17,591 nucleotides of DNA from Candidatus Aenigmatarchaeota archaeon (GTDB lineage Archaea > Aenigmatarchaeota > Aenigmatarchaeia > QMZP01): the NCBI GenBank assembly GCA_016198605.1, contig JACQIG010000086.1, forward strand, positions 1 to 17,591. The letters are read 5' to 3'. Position numbers and translations under genes: made by a program. This document shows, piece by piece, positions 1-7,473 of this stretch. Below the pieces are notes generated by a model. The model searched no databases and was not told where the DNA came from. It saw only the letters and a program-made list of their open reading frames with translations. Within the stretch, counting starts at the first letter, position 1; the number at the start of each line of letters is the position of its first letter.

Positions 1-496
1 CTGAGCTTCCGAGCGGGTTCCTTACGCTCAGCTCCAAGTCATATGAAGAGCCTGAAGTATGGGAGCCTTCAGGGTTGTCTGTCACCGTCACCGCCAGGTC
101 AGACGCATCTATGAACGTCAGCACGGATGTGGAAGAGGACACAGGCGAGGACTCACCCTGCTCAAGGGCGCGGCCTATTATATTGTAGTTGCCCGCCGTC
201 CCGGAGGTCACCACGAAATTGAAGGAAGTGCCGGAAGAGGATATCTCCTGGCTGTTGAACCTTCCGCTGGAAGGGTCTGTAATGGAAAGGCCGGTGGGCT
301 GGTCCAGGTATACATCAGCGGTGGATGTGCCTGATACTGCGCTTACGGAAACGGTGATGGTTTTTGAGCTGCCCGTGGTAAGCGAGGAGGAGTCAAAGGA
401 TACGGTAGGCTGGTTCAGGCCGGTCGCGGCCGCAAGGGCAGGCAGGAACAGCATCGCCAGCACCAATGCAATGGGTACATTCATCTGCTGCTTCAT
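1..496 (-). CDS. Secreted Ig-like/beta-rich surface protein, partial (3' end beyond the window)
   Basis: The reading frame is open from the ATG at 494-496 to the left edge, giving 165 residues of an incomplete protein. The N-terminus MKQQMNVPIALVLAMLFL followed by PALAAA is a typical Sec signal peptide with cleavage near residue 24. The mature part is rich in Ser, Thr and Val, with alternating beta-strand patterns such as KTITVSVSAVSG, SFNFVVTSG and LAVTVTDN. This resembles the Ig-like or CARDB-like adhesion modules of archaeal surface proteins, but no specific family is certain. A GAGG sequence lies 4 bases before the ATG. The upstream gene stops 9 bases earlier on the same strand, so the two are probably co-transcribed and both act outside the cell. 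Whether it ends in a membrane anchor cannot be seen here. Confidence 0.8.
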   Translation of the reverse strand, partial: MKQQMNVPIALVLAMLFLPALAAATGLNQPTVSFDSSSLTTGSSKTITVSVSAVSGTSTADVYLDQPTGLSITDPSSGRFNSQEISSSGTSFNFVVTSGTAGNYNIIGRALEQGESSPVSSSTSVLTFIDASDLAVTVTDNPEGSHTSGSSYDLELSVRNPLGSS

Positions 497-499
497 ATT

Positions 500-506
500 A
501 CCTCAC
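500..506 (-). promoter_or_regulatory. Ribosome binding site of the partial secreted-protein gene
   Basis: On the minus strand the sequence reads GTGAGGT, then AAT, then ATG. GAGG matches the anti-Shine-Dalgarno sequence with a short spacing of about 4 bases. It overlaps the TAG stop region of the preceding gene, as expected for a downstream operon gene that cannot be leaderless. Confidence 0.55.
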
Positions 507-3500
507 TATATGAACCTCGGCCTGTACTGCGCGAAGAACAGGTAGTCGTTCTCGGTTGATAGCGAGCCGTCAACCGTGGCCGTCACGCTGGCGAGGATCT
601 CGTATCCCGTGAAGCTGCGCGGATCGGAAGGCACAGACCACGATCCCTCGGTGGGCCTCAGCAGGAACGTGGCGCAGCCGTTAGAATCATCGCTGTCTTG
701 CTGGTTAGGGTCTGCAATGGTGGTGGCATTTGTGAGTGTCTGGCTGGAATTGGAGGAGTTGAATATGGACATTGCTTTGGTGGAAGGGGGCCCTTCCAGG
801 AACTGGGTTGCGTTCGGGACAGACACATTCGCGCCTATTATCCTGGTCCCGTTGAAGTATTCCGCGCAAACCCTGACACCCACTTTTGTGGTGTTGGCCA
901 CCACTATGCCGGTGTTGTTCACTCCGGTGGCATTGTATTCAAAGAAGCCTCCAGATGTTGAATTTGTATCATTGTTGAACAGGCCCCTCTGGGTTATCCT
1001 GAATGACCTCACGGCAAGCTCTATCAGGTTGCTGAAGGTGGCGGCCTCCTGCCTGCCGCTGGAAAGGGTGATGTTCCAGAAAACCAGGTCAGTGGCAGCC
1101 GTGCTCTGGTTGATCGTTATGAAGCCCACCCCATTGCTGTCTGTGGTGCCCTGGGTCACGTTGTAATCAGTCCCCCTGAGCAGCCTCTGCCCGACGCCGT
1201 AACCTGCTATGGGCCTCCTGAAGGCATTCTGCACGCCTATTGTCGCCGCTGTTTGAGGAGTCCCGCCGCTGGTATTTGTGGCTAAGTAAAGGCCAATTGT
1301 TATGTTCTCGCCCTTCCTGAAGTCGCCCACGTTCTGCCTCCACGTGTTGAACGCGAACTGGGCCCTCATGAACCCTTCTGTCACGAGCGCATCGTATTGC
1401 GCGCTGCTGGTTGAGAAAATTCTTGGCGTGCAGCCATCTATGGAGGCTATGTATTCAGTCTGGCTGATGTTCTGGTTGGTCCTGAAGCAGCCGGTGACAT
1501 TGGAGCCGTTGCCAATTGTGCCGTTGAGCTTGACGCAGACCGTGTTATACACGCCGGCAGTCGCGTTGTCCATGACAATGAGCTGCTGGTTTACATTGAA
1601 CGGGTTCTGGAACATGCAGTATGAGCCAAAGCCTGTTATGCTTATGTTCTCGGCTGAAACGCCCCTTGAGCCAGTTTTGCTTGAGGCATTATAAGTTATG
1701 TTCAGGTATGTCAGATTCCATCTCATCATGTCACTGACATTGCTACCGGACACGTTTTCGCCCACATATTCAAAGATGTCAAAGCTATCGCAGAAGTTAA
1801 GCTGCGTATGGTACGCTGCAGTCGTGTTGATGGTAAGGTTTGACTGCGAGTTGCACTGCGATAGCGCCCTCCTGCTTCCCTTTGGCCCTGGCGGCTGCTG
1901 CATGAAGCTGAATATCAGGTCGAACTCGTCGGCGCGGAATGATGTAGGCGAGATTACGACAAACGCTGTGACGGGGGCAAACAGGCCGGTGAAGGCCGTG
2001 TCTGAAGTGTTGGAGGTGAACGTAATATCAAAGAAACCGTCCCCAGAGGACGTGTTGGCCGGTATGATGAAGGTCACGTTTGACATATTGAATCCCTGGC
2101 CGAAGCCGCTTGCGGGGCCATAAGTCATGTTCACCACGGAGCCGTTGACGTTCACGGCGCCGGATCCGATGGTTGTCTTGCTGAAGCCCCTCCCGAACTC
2201 AAACCTGTTTATGGTCACGTTGGTCACATTTGCGTTTGTTATGAAACTCTGCGTGACTACCTGGCTCGGGTTGTAGCTGCTCGGCTGCTGGCCCGAGAAG
2301 AACGGGAACACCATGAATGATATCACGTTGAACTCAGCCCCCGCAACGGTGCTGCAGCCGTATGTGCTGTCGCATATCTCCATGTCAAAGTCCTGGAACC
2401 CGCTGAGCCACCTGCTATTGGGCAGGGACGCTATGCTTGCCGGGCTTACGTTAATGGTGGCGCTGCCATTGGTGAGGGTCGCATTGAAGCCCAGGCCCTC
2501 CAGGTCTATGAACTTCTCCCCGCTGGAGGGATCAAATGCGAACATACCAGTAAGGGTGACGTTGCCTGACAGGTTTATGTTCGTGCCGCCGAGCTTGAGC
2601 TTCGCATTGGATATCGTGATTGTTATGTTGTCCCGCGGGCCTACGCCGAAATTGTTGGAGTTTTCCCCCGCACTTGAGGACCTTACGCTTGTTTCGGCGG
2701 CATAAACCACGCATTCAAGGAAGCCGGGAAGCGTGTCAGTCACGTTGCCTGACTGGACAGGCCAAAGCATAAGGTAGTCGCCGCTCAGCAGCCTTGTGTT
2801 GTTGACCGTGGTGAACATGCTTGACTGCAGGCTGGTGCAGTTTGCCCCGGTAAGGTCGGGTGTCAGCGTGACTGTTGCTATTGCGGGGGAGAATTCAGCT
2901 CCTTCGGTCCCCGAATTGCTCTGGCTCGCCCCAGGTGTGAAGGAGAAGCAGCCTGATATGTCGGTACCGGTGTCTTCGTGGATTATCTGCGGCGCGCTGG
3001 AACCCACCAGTACATTTGGCAGTGCCTGGAAGTCCTTGGGATCCACAACGAACGCCCTCAGGCTTATTTGAACTCCATTGCCGCAGAAGGTTTCCCCGCC
3101 AAAATCTCCTGGCCCGCCTCCTCCACCGCCTTCCCCGAATTCGGAAGGCGGCGAAATAAAGCCAAGTATGCTCTTTATGTAGAGGAACCCTATCCCTTCA
3201 AGCACCTCACCATTGGCAAGCGCGGCCCTCACGTTGACCAGGGTTGGTCCGGATATTGATGACGGTATCACAAGCGTTATCGTCCCGTCTGCCGAGTTAT
3301 AGTTGAACTGCAGTCCTGTTGTTATCTGCGTGGTTGAGGAGCCGAAATTGAACTCCCCGGTGGGCGACAGCGAGGTTACATTGGCGGATGATATGTTGCC
3401 GGAGGAGAGCGTGGCCCTGCTTGTGACGTTCCTGACTGAAAGCTTCAGCGTCGTGTTGTCGCCGGGCTTGCTGATAGCGAAACCTATCTCCTGGCCGCTG

Positions 3501-4903
3501 AGGGCAATCGGCTCCACGGACAGCAGGAAGTTCTGCGTGGTGAAGAATCCTACGCCAGTGATGTTCTGTATGGAACCGGATGCATTGACCGGTATCGTGA
3601 CGTTGACCCTGAAGGAGCCGGCGGTGGCGGACGTGTTGAATGTGAGGGAGCATATGCTGACACCGGAAAACTTTGTGGTGTTAGCCCTGGATTGTATTGT
3701 GGTATTGGCGACTGCAGTTCCGTTGACATTGGTCATGCTGTTCATTGTTATGCTGTTGCAGATGACGCCATCGCCCTGATTGGCAACGCCAAGGGCGGAG
3801 CCTGATGATATGTTGAATGTCCTCAGGTCAAAGCTCACGTTGCTGCCCGGCGGGACAGCCTTCTCGTTGCCGAAGAAGTCAAAGAAGAAGTCCCCTCCTT
3901 CCTTGTTCTCCGAGGATACGAGGTCTGCCCTGAAGTTGTCCACAACGAATGCTGTGCCTGACGTTTCGGTGGCAGAGCCGACTACTGCCGTCACCTCCAC
4001 GGTATACGTGCCCTTGGTCGCAGTGGCAGTGAATGTGCCCTTGTAAGTCCCGGCGGACGTATTTGCCATTGATAGCGCGCTTGCGGCTGCTGTGCCGTTT
4101 GGGTATGTCACGTTGGCGCGCACGGTGGCACCAGTGACGGAATTACCTGAGGAATCCCTGAGCTTGGCCACTATGGAGACGCTTTCTCCAGTGCCGAACA
4201 CTGGCTGGTCTTCCCCATCCGTCGTCTGCGTGAAAACAGAAACCGTGAACGCCCTTATCACGAACGTTATCGCCTCCGCGCCTGTGTCAATTATGTATGT
4301 GCCCGGGGTCGCGTTAGCGGGTATAGTGATGTTTAGCGTCATGACGCCGTTAGCGGTGGTCATGTTGCTGAGGCTGCTGCCCCAGCTTGGCGCCTCCCCG
4401 TTGGCTTCATATATTGTTATGTTGACGGATTCATTGGCTATAGTGCTGCCTGTGGTGTTCATCGCGGTAACCTGGAGCGTGACGTTTGTCCCGTTGAAGT
4501 AGGGCGGCTGGGAGCCCACGAAAGAGAAGGCGGCATCCTGGAAGTTGTCAACCTCTATGGGTATTGTCATGCTGCTGTAATTGGTGGTGATGGTCACGTT
4601 ATACAGGCCGTCAAAAAGCGGCGCGTTTATCAGCGTGCTGTAGGAGCCGTTGGATGCGTTGACCAATGTCGTCGCCACGGAGGGGTTTGTTGAATTGCTT
4701 ATCGTGATGTTGCAGGTGAAGTTGTATGTGTTGCCTGCCTGCGCAAGGAGGCCGGATATGTTCAGGGACTCGTTTGGCGCGGCAAAATCCGGAACCGTTG
4801 CCCTGATAAAGGTATCAGTGGAATCAAATGCGTAAATGGCCTGGATAGAAAACAATAGGGATAATGACAATGCTACTAGAGCCATTACAAGCCTAAGGTC
4901 CAA
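506..4903 (-). CDS. Giant secreted multi-domain Ig-like protein with very many N-glycosylation sequons
   Basis: This gene encodes a 1465-residue exported protein, probably a cell-surface or S-layer-associated protein. I place the start at the TTG at 4901-4903. An AAAGGTG Shine-Dalgarno sequence sits 7 bases before it, and translation from there begins with a clean signal peptide (MDLRLVMALVALSLSLL, then FSIQAIYA) with cleavage near residue 25. The frame stays open to an ATG at 4967-4969, but that start would lie upstream of the TATA box and overlap the preceding gene. Residues about 26-118, 119-217 and 218-320 look like three successive Ig-like/macroglobulin-type beta modules. A glycine-rich linker lies near 589-610. 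Seams of the type AFVV...FRAD recur near 318 and in the distal half. By hand count there are roughly 75-80 N-X-S/T sequons. No C-terminal transmembrane helix or sorting motif is visible; the protein ends in QYRPRFI. How it stays attached is unknown. Confidence 0.85.
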   Translation of the reverse strand: MDLRLVMALVALSLSLLFSIQAIYAFDSTDTFIRATVPDFAAPNESLNISGLLAQAGNTYNFTCNITISNSTNPSVATTLVNASNGSYSTLINAPLFDGLYNVTITTNYSSMTIPIEVDNFQDAAFSFVGSQPPYFNGTNVTLQVTAMNTTGSTIANESVNITIYEANGEAPSWGSSLSNMTTANGVMTLNITIPANATPGTYIIDTGAEAITFVIRAFTVSVFTQTTDGEDQPVFGTGESVSIVAKLRDSSGNSVTGATVRANVTYPNGTAAASALSMANTSAGTYKGTFTATATKGTYTVEVTAVVGSATETSGTAFVVDNFRADLVSSENKEGGDFFFDFFGNEKAVPPGSNVSFDLRTFNISSGSALGVANQGDGVICNSITMNSMTNVNGTAVANTTIQSRANTTKFSGVSICSLTFNTSATAGSFRVNVTIPVNASGSIQNITGVGFFTTQNFLLSVEPIALSGQEIGFAISKPGDNTTLKLSVRNVTSRATLSSGNISSANVTSLSPTGEFNFGSSTTQITTGLQFNYNSADGTITLVIPSSISGPTLVNVRAALANGEVLEGIGFLYIKSILGFISPPSEFGEGGGGGGPGDFGGETFCGNGVQISLRAFVVDPKDFQALPNVLVGSSAPQIIHEDTGTDISGCFSFTPGASQSNSGTEGAEFSPAIATVTLTPDLTGANCTSLQSSMFTTVNNTRLLSGDYLMLWPVQSGNVTDTLPGFLECVVYAAETSVRSSSAGENSNNFGVGPRDNITITISNAKLKLGGTNINLSGNVTLTGMFAFDPSSGEKFIDLEGLGFNATLTNGSATINVSPASIASLPNSRWLSGFQDFDMEICDSTYGCSTVAGAEFNVISFMVFPFFSGQQPSSYNPSQVVTQSFITNANVTNVTINRFEFGRGFSKTTIGSGAVNVNGSVVNMTYGPASGFGQGFNMSNVTFIIPANTSSGDGFFDITFTSNTSDTAFTGLFAPVTAFVVISPTSFRADEFDLIFSFMQQPPGPKGSRRALSQCNSQSNLTINTTAAYHTQLNFCDSFDIFEYVGENVSGSNVSDMMRWNLTYLNITYNASSKTGSRGVSAENISITGFGSYCMFQNPFNVNQQLIVMDNATAGVYNTVCVKLNGTIGNGSNVTGCFRTNQNISQTEYIASIDGCTPRIFSTSSAQYDALVTEGFMRAQFAFNTWRQNVGDFRKGENITIGLYLATNTSGGTPQTAATIGVQNAFRRPIAGYGVGQRLLRGTDYNVTQGTTDSNGVGFITINQSTAATDLVFWNITLSSGRQEAATFSNLIELAVRSFRITQRGLFNNDTNSTSGGFFEYNATGVNNTGIVVANTTKVGVRVCAEYFNGTRIIGANVSVPNATQFLEGPPSTKAMSIFNSSNSSQTLTNATTIADPNQQDSDDSNGCATFLLRPTEGSWSVPSDPRSFTGYEILASVTATVDGSLSTENDYLFFAQYRPRFI

Positions 4904-4910
4904 CTCAACA

Positions 4911-4917
4911 CACCTTT
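4911..4917 (-). promoter_or_regulatory. Shine-Dalgarno sequence deciding the TTG start of the giant surface protein
   Basis: The minus strand reads AAAGGTG, followed by 7 bases and then TTG at 4903-4901. This favours TTG over both the upstream ATG at 4969 and the internal ATG at 4885. The resulting N-terminus is a normal signal peptide rather than one buried behind 22 unrelated residues. Confidence 0.6.
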
Positions 4918-4937
4918 GTTTATATTGGATTGGATCA

Positions 4938-4945
4938 TATATAAA
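4938..4945 (-). promoter_or_regulatory. TATA box for the giant surface protein gene
   Basis: TTTATATA on the minus strand is centred about 26 bases before 4915, which falls at the Shine-Dalgarno sequence and would give a very short leader. It lies between the stop of the GIDE gene (4956-4958) and the TTG start. The surface protein can therefore be transcribed independently of the GIDE gene. Confidence 0.5.
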
Positions 4946-4955
4946 CTTTAAGGCA

Positions 4956-5705
4956 TCAGTAATTCGCAAGCATTACGACTCCCAGGATGCCCAGCACTAT
5001 CATGGCGCCCCCGCCAATAAGGCCCAGCGCCGATTTCCATGCAAGCGACCTTATGATATCCTTCTCCTGCCTGTCGGAGATGTAGAAAATCCCCTCGTTC
5101 TCGCCCTTCATTATAACAATTTTCTCACCAACCCTGCCGGATGTTTTTACTGGCGAACCTGAGGCCGTGCCCATCACGTACAGCATGTCCCCAGGCGCTA
5201 TGTGCCATTCGGTGAACCTCATCTTCTTGTTTATTCCAAGAAATCCCTCATACGATTTCCCATGGTTCTTCATAAACGCCTTGACGCTTTCGGGAGGGTC
5301 CCTGCCCCAGCCTGATTCAAACTGCAGGTCAGGCGGGATGTCCACTTCAGCATCCTGCGGGATGATCAGGACGGAGCCTGTATTGTCCTTCAGGTAGAAG
5401 CTTTCCTGGCCCTTGCCGCTCAATATCGTCACCCAAACCGCGCTCTTCCCTGTCTGTCTCAGCTCCTCAATAGCATAGCGGTAATAAACGCAGGCTTCCC
5501 CTGTCAGCTCCGAGCGCAGGGCTTTTGCCGGCACCGCCTTGCCGTAAACCTCCACAAGCCCCATAGCAAGCGACCTTACCTTTGACGTCGGTATGTTCTC
5601 TATGAGCCGCTTCTGCCTGAGCCAGCGGAATCCCATGAAGAAAAGGAATATCCCCGCCACCAACGCAGCTGCAATATAAGACAGTATTTCAGGTTCAACT
5701 GGCAT
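4956..5705 (-). CDS. GIDE (BAM) domain membrane protein, MUL1-like without RING
   Basis: The protein has 249 residues and probably two transmembrane helices, at residues 7-27 and 226-246. Between them lies a soluble domain resembling the GIDE/BAM domain of the mitochondrial E3 ligase MUL1. Recognisable stretches are VRSLAMGLVEVYGKA (44-58), LTGEACVYYRYAIEE (67-81), FYLKDNTGSVLIIP (103-116) and a later WHIAPGDMLYVMG (167-179). Archaeal and bacterial members of this family lack the RING finger, as here, so ligase activity should not be assumed; the role is unknown. The start is placed at the ATG at 5703-5705, directly ahead of the first membrane helix. The frame continues back to 5810, but those 35 extra codons run through a low-complexity repeat and are unlikely to be translated. 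It precedes the large secreted-protein genes on the same strand, which suggests a link to the envelope. Confidence 0.75.
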   Translation of the reverse strand: MPVEPEILSYIAAALVAGIFLFFMGFRWLRQKRLIENIPTSKVRSLAMGLVEVYGKAVPAKALRSELTGEACVYYRYAIEELRQTGKSAVWVTILSGKGQESFYLKDNTGSVLIIPQDAEVDIPPDLQFESGWGRDPPESVKAFMKNHGKSYEGFLGINKKMRFTEWHIAPGDMLYVMGTASGSPVKTSGRVGEKIVIMKGENEGIFYISDRQEKDIIRSLAWKSALGLIGGGAMIVLGILGVVMLANY

Positions 5706-5715
5706 GAGATATAAT

Positions 5716-5721
5716 TCACCT
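5716..5721 (-). promoter_or_regulatory. Ribosome binding site of the GIDE gene
   Basis: AGGTGA on the minus strand lies 10 bases before the ATG at 5705 and supports that start over one inside the repeat. A TATA-like TTTATTA just upstream (about 5726-5732) is about 24 bases from the ATG, so leaderless transcription is an alternative reading. Confidence 0.4.
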
Positions 5722-5808
5722 GCGGTAATAAATCCAAGTTCGAAAAAAGGCTTATGGAAACCGTAACGAGCGAGCGCAGCGAAGCGAGTAGGCTCCTTTT
5801 TTTTTTGC

Positions 5809-5830
5809 AAGCTTTTTTTGTAAAAAGCTT
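5809..5830. terminator. Hairpin with A/T-rich stem between repeat units
   Basis: AAGCTTTTT (5809-5817) pairs perfectly with AAAAAGCTT (5822-5830) around a 4-base loop. With the T runs in both directions it could terminate transcription on either strand. For minus-strand transcripts a further CCTTTTTT lies downstream at 5743-5750. Confidence 0.4.
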
Positions 5831-5891
5831 AATGGAAGGCGTAATGGAGAGAGGAGCCGCAGCGACGAACGACATAGCCTCCCTTTTTCGC

Positions 5892-5914
5892 TAGCCTTTT
5901 TGGGAAAAAGGCTA
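5892..5914 (-). terminator. Hairpin at the stop codon of the HerA-like gene
   Basis: On the minus strand TAGCCTTTTT pairs with AAAAAGGCTA around a CCC loop, giving a 10-bp perfect stem. The TAG of the HerA-like gene (5912-5914) is the first arm of the stem. A stem this close to the stop, with U5 in it, is a plausible transcript end or 3' stabiliser. Confidence 0.45.
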
Positions 5915-7423
5915 CATGAACGACTTGGCGTCCTTTGACTTCTGGCTGACCCTTTCATGGAACTCCCTGGCCGCCTGCTCCATGGAGATGCCTTTTTGTG
6001 ATGCCTTGGAGTTCCTTTTCCTTATCCTCACCAGCAGCGGATGGTTTACGGCCTCCCCCACTATTATCCCCGTGCCAACAGGGAGCGACGATATCTGCCT
6101 GAGCACGTCCCTTGTAAGGCCTTCAGAAGACTCGCCTATATGCTTCAGGTCATAGGGATTGGTTATCCTCAATATTATGTGCGTGTTGCACTGCGAGAGG
6201 GCTGTGGTGGACAATTGGATTGGCCTTTGGGATATGAGGCACAATGAAGCGTTGAATTTCCTCCCCTCCCTGGCGATGGTCGTGATTATCCCGCGGGAAA
6301 GCGCGATCTCCTTCCTCGCCTGCTCGGGCACGAACTGGTGCGCCTCCTCCACCACGAGCACGAAGGGCGGTATCACGCCGTTCTTCCTCGCGTTGAACAG
6401 CTTGCGGGCCAGGTAGCCGACAATCATCTGCTTTGCCTTTATGTCTATTATGTCCGACACGTCAATGACTGACAGCATGCCCTGCCTTGCAAGCTCGTCA
6501 AGCGCAGGATAGTCGCTGGCGCCGAAGAGCCCCGTCATCCTGAGTTCCTCAAGGGTTGATACCAGCACGTCCTTCGTTGCGGCCTTTATGTCATCGCTCT
6601 CGTCTATCGCGTCTATCAACTCGGCCATGCCATAATGCTTATTCTTCCTCTTCAGGCCTGACATCACCTTGGCGAGCTCGCGCCTTTGCGCCGCAGATAT
6701 GTCAGGGGAGAACTCGGCTATGGCGTAGCTTGATATGTTGGGAAGGCCTATCTGCACCTCCCTTGAAGGGAAGACCCTGGCCCTCGCGCTGAACTTCCCG
6801 TCCTCCGCGAAGCTCGTGTATTCGCCGTGCGTGTCCACCACTATCACCGCTATGCCTTCCCCAGGCTCCCTGGAGAGCAGCTCCTCTATTATCACCGATG
6901 TGAGGAACGACTTTCCCGCCCCGCTGATGGCCAGTATGGCCAGGTGCTTCTGCAGCAGCCTTGTCATGTTAAGCCTTGCGCTTATGTCGTGGTGCGAGAG
7001 CTTCCCTATGTGCAGGCCGCTGTCGTCAAGCCCGAAGAACCTGGTTATTATGTCCGTCTCAGGCTCTGCCACCTTTGTCCCGGGGGACGGCGGGAATGAG
7101 GAATCAACGAACCCATTGCCGCCGAAGACGCCCAGCGCGCTGGCGTCGGCAACCAGGTATTCCCAGTCGTTCACGGGGAATATCTCGTCCATCCTTTTGC
7201 CCGAGGCCTCATATTCCTTCACGCTCTCTGGCCTCATGAAATACCTGTTGGTCTTGAGTATGTCAGCCACCCTGCCTATAAGCTTCCCGTCCTCGGTCTC
7301 CAGCTGCACGAACTGCCCGCGCCTCACCGTTGCGTCCCTGTTTATCACGAAGGAGAACCTCCTGGTGGATGGGCCCTCCAGCGTTGAGATGACAGTCCCG
7401 TATTCCTTTGGCATTAGCGACAC
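5912..7423 (-). CDS. HerA-like hexameric ATPase/translocase (DUF87 type)
   Basis: This is a 503-residue P-loop ATPase of the HerA/FtsK group. The N-terminal 100 residues (EYGTVISTL...GQFVQLETEDGKLIGRV) look like a HAS-barrel. The Walker A motif is AISGAGKS at 165-172. DTHGEY follows at 197-202, the Walker B strand is VLVVEEAH at 355-362, and a SQRP motif lies at 398-401. The C-terminal TGIIVGEAVNHPLLVRIRKR closes the fold. HerA proteins form hexameric DNA-translocating rings, usually with the nuclease NurA and near Mre11-Rad50 in archaeal end resection. No NurA, Mre11 or Rad50 is present here, so it may be a HerA paralogue. Length (about 500) is normal. The start is GTG at 7423-7421, with an internal ATG three codons later; the TATA spacing slightly favours GTG. 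It diverges from the phosphoesterase gene. Confidence 0.85.
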   Translation of the reverse strand: MSLMPKEYGTVISTLEGPSTRRFSFVINRDATVRRGQFVQLETEDGKLIGRVADILKTNRYFMRPESVKEYEASGKRMDEIFPVNDWEYLVADASALGVFGGNGFVDSSFPPSPGTKVAEPETDIITRFFGLDDSGLHIGKLSHHDISARLNMTRLLQKHLAILAISGAGKSFLTSVIIEELLSREPGEGIAVIVVDTHGEYTSFAEDGKFSARARVFPSREVQIGLPNISSYAIAEFSPDISAAQRRELAKVMSGLKRKNKHYGMAELIDAIDESDDIKAATKDVLVSTLEELRMTGLFGASDYPALDELARQGMLSVIDVSDIIDIKAKQMIVGYLARKLFNARKNGVIPPFVLVVEEAHQFVPEQARKEIALSRGIITTIAREGRKFNASLCLISQRPIQLSTTALSQCNTHIILRITNPYDLKHIGESSEGLTRDVLRQISSLPVGTGIIVGEAVNHPLLVRIRKRNSKASQKGISMEQAAREFHERVSQKSKDAKSFM

Positions 7424-7444
7424 CGTATATTATATATTGATAAC

Positions 7445-7450
7445 AATATT
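7445..7450. promoter_or_regulatory. Palindromic TATA-like element between divergent HerA-like and phosphoesterase genes
   Basis: AATATT is centred 24.5 bases from the GTG start at 7423 and 26.5 bases from the ATG at 7474. This is correct spacing for leaderless transcription both ways within a 50-base spacer. A stronger-looking TATATTATATATTG at 7426-7439 sits off-centre and could instead serve the plus-strand gene with a short leader. Confidence 0.4.
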
Positions 7451-7473
7451 AATCCTTCCGTCACATCAGGCGT

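Larger units (their letters stand above)
5741..5914. repeat. Tandem diverged repeat units with hairpins in the HerA-GIDE spacer
   Basis: Two related units lie head to tail at about 5743-5806 and 5822-5887. Each begins with a run of A and GCTT, then ATGGAA and an AGCG/GCAGCGA-rich core, and ends in GGCTCC or GCCTCC plus a T run. A third copy of the leading edge (AAAAAGGCTACATGAA) starts at 5905, inside the end of the HerA-like gene. Perfect hairpins occur at 5809-5830 (9-bp stem) and 5892-5914 (10-bp stem). The core at 5768-5788 is built from repeated AGCG steps, a pattern seen in dispersed small palindromic repeats of many prokaryotes. This accounts for the 206 bases between the GIDE start and the HerA-like stop; I see no gene here. 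Confidence 0.7.

Noticed and set aside
5706..5810. N-terminal extension of the GIDE protein back to an ATG at 5810
   Set aside because: The extra 35 codons lie largely in the repeat array, and a better start with a Shine-Dalgarno sequence sits just before the first membrane helix.
5741..5914. Possible CRISPR array
   Set aside because: There are only two diverged units plus a partial copy, no unique spacers of constant length, and no cas genes in the window.
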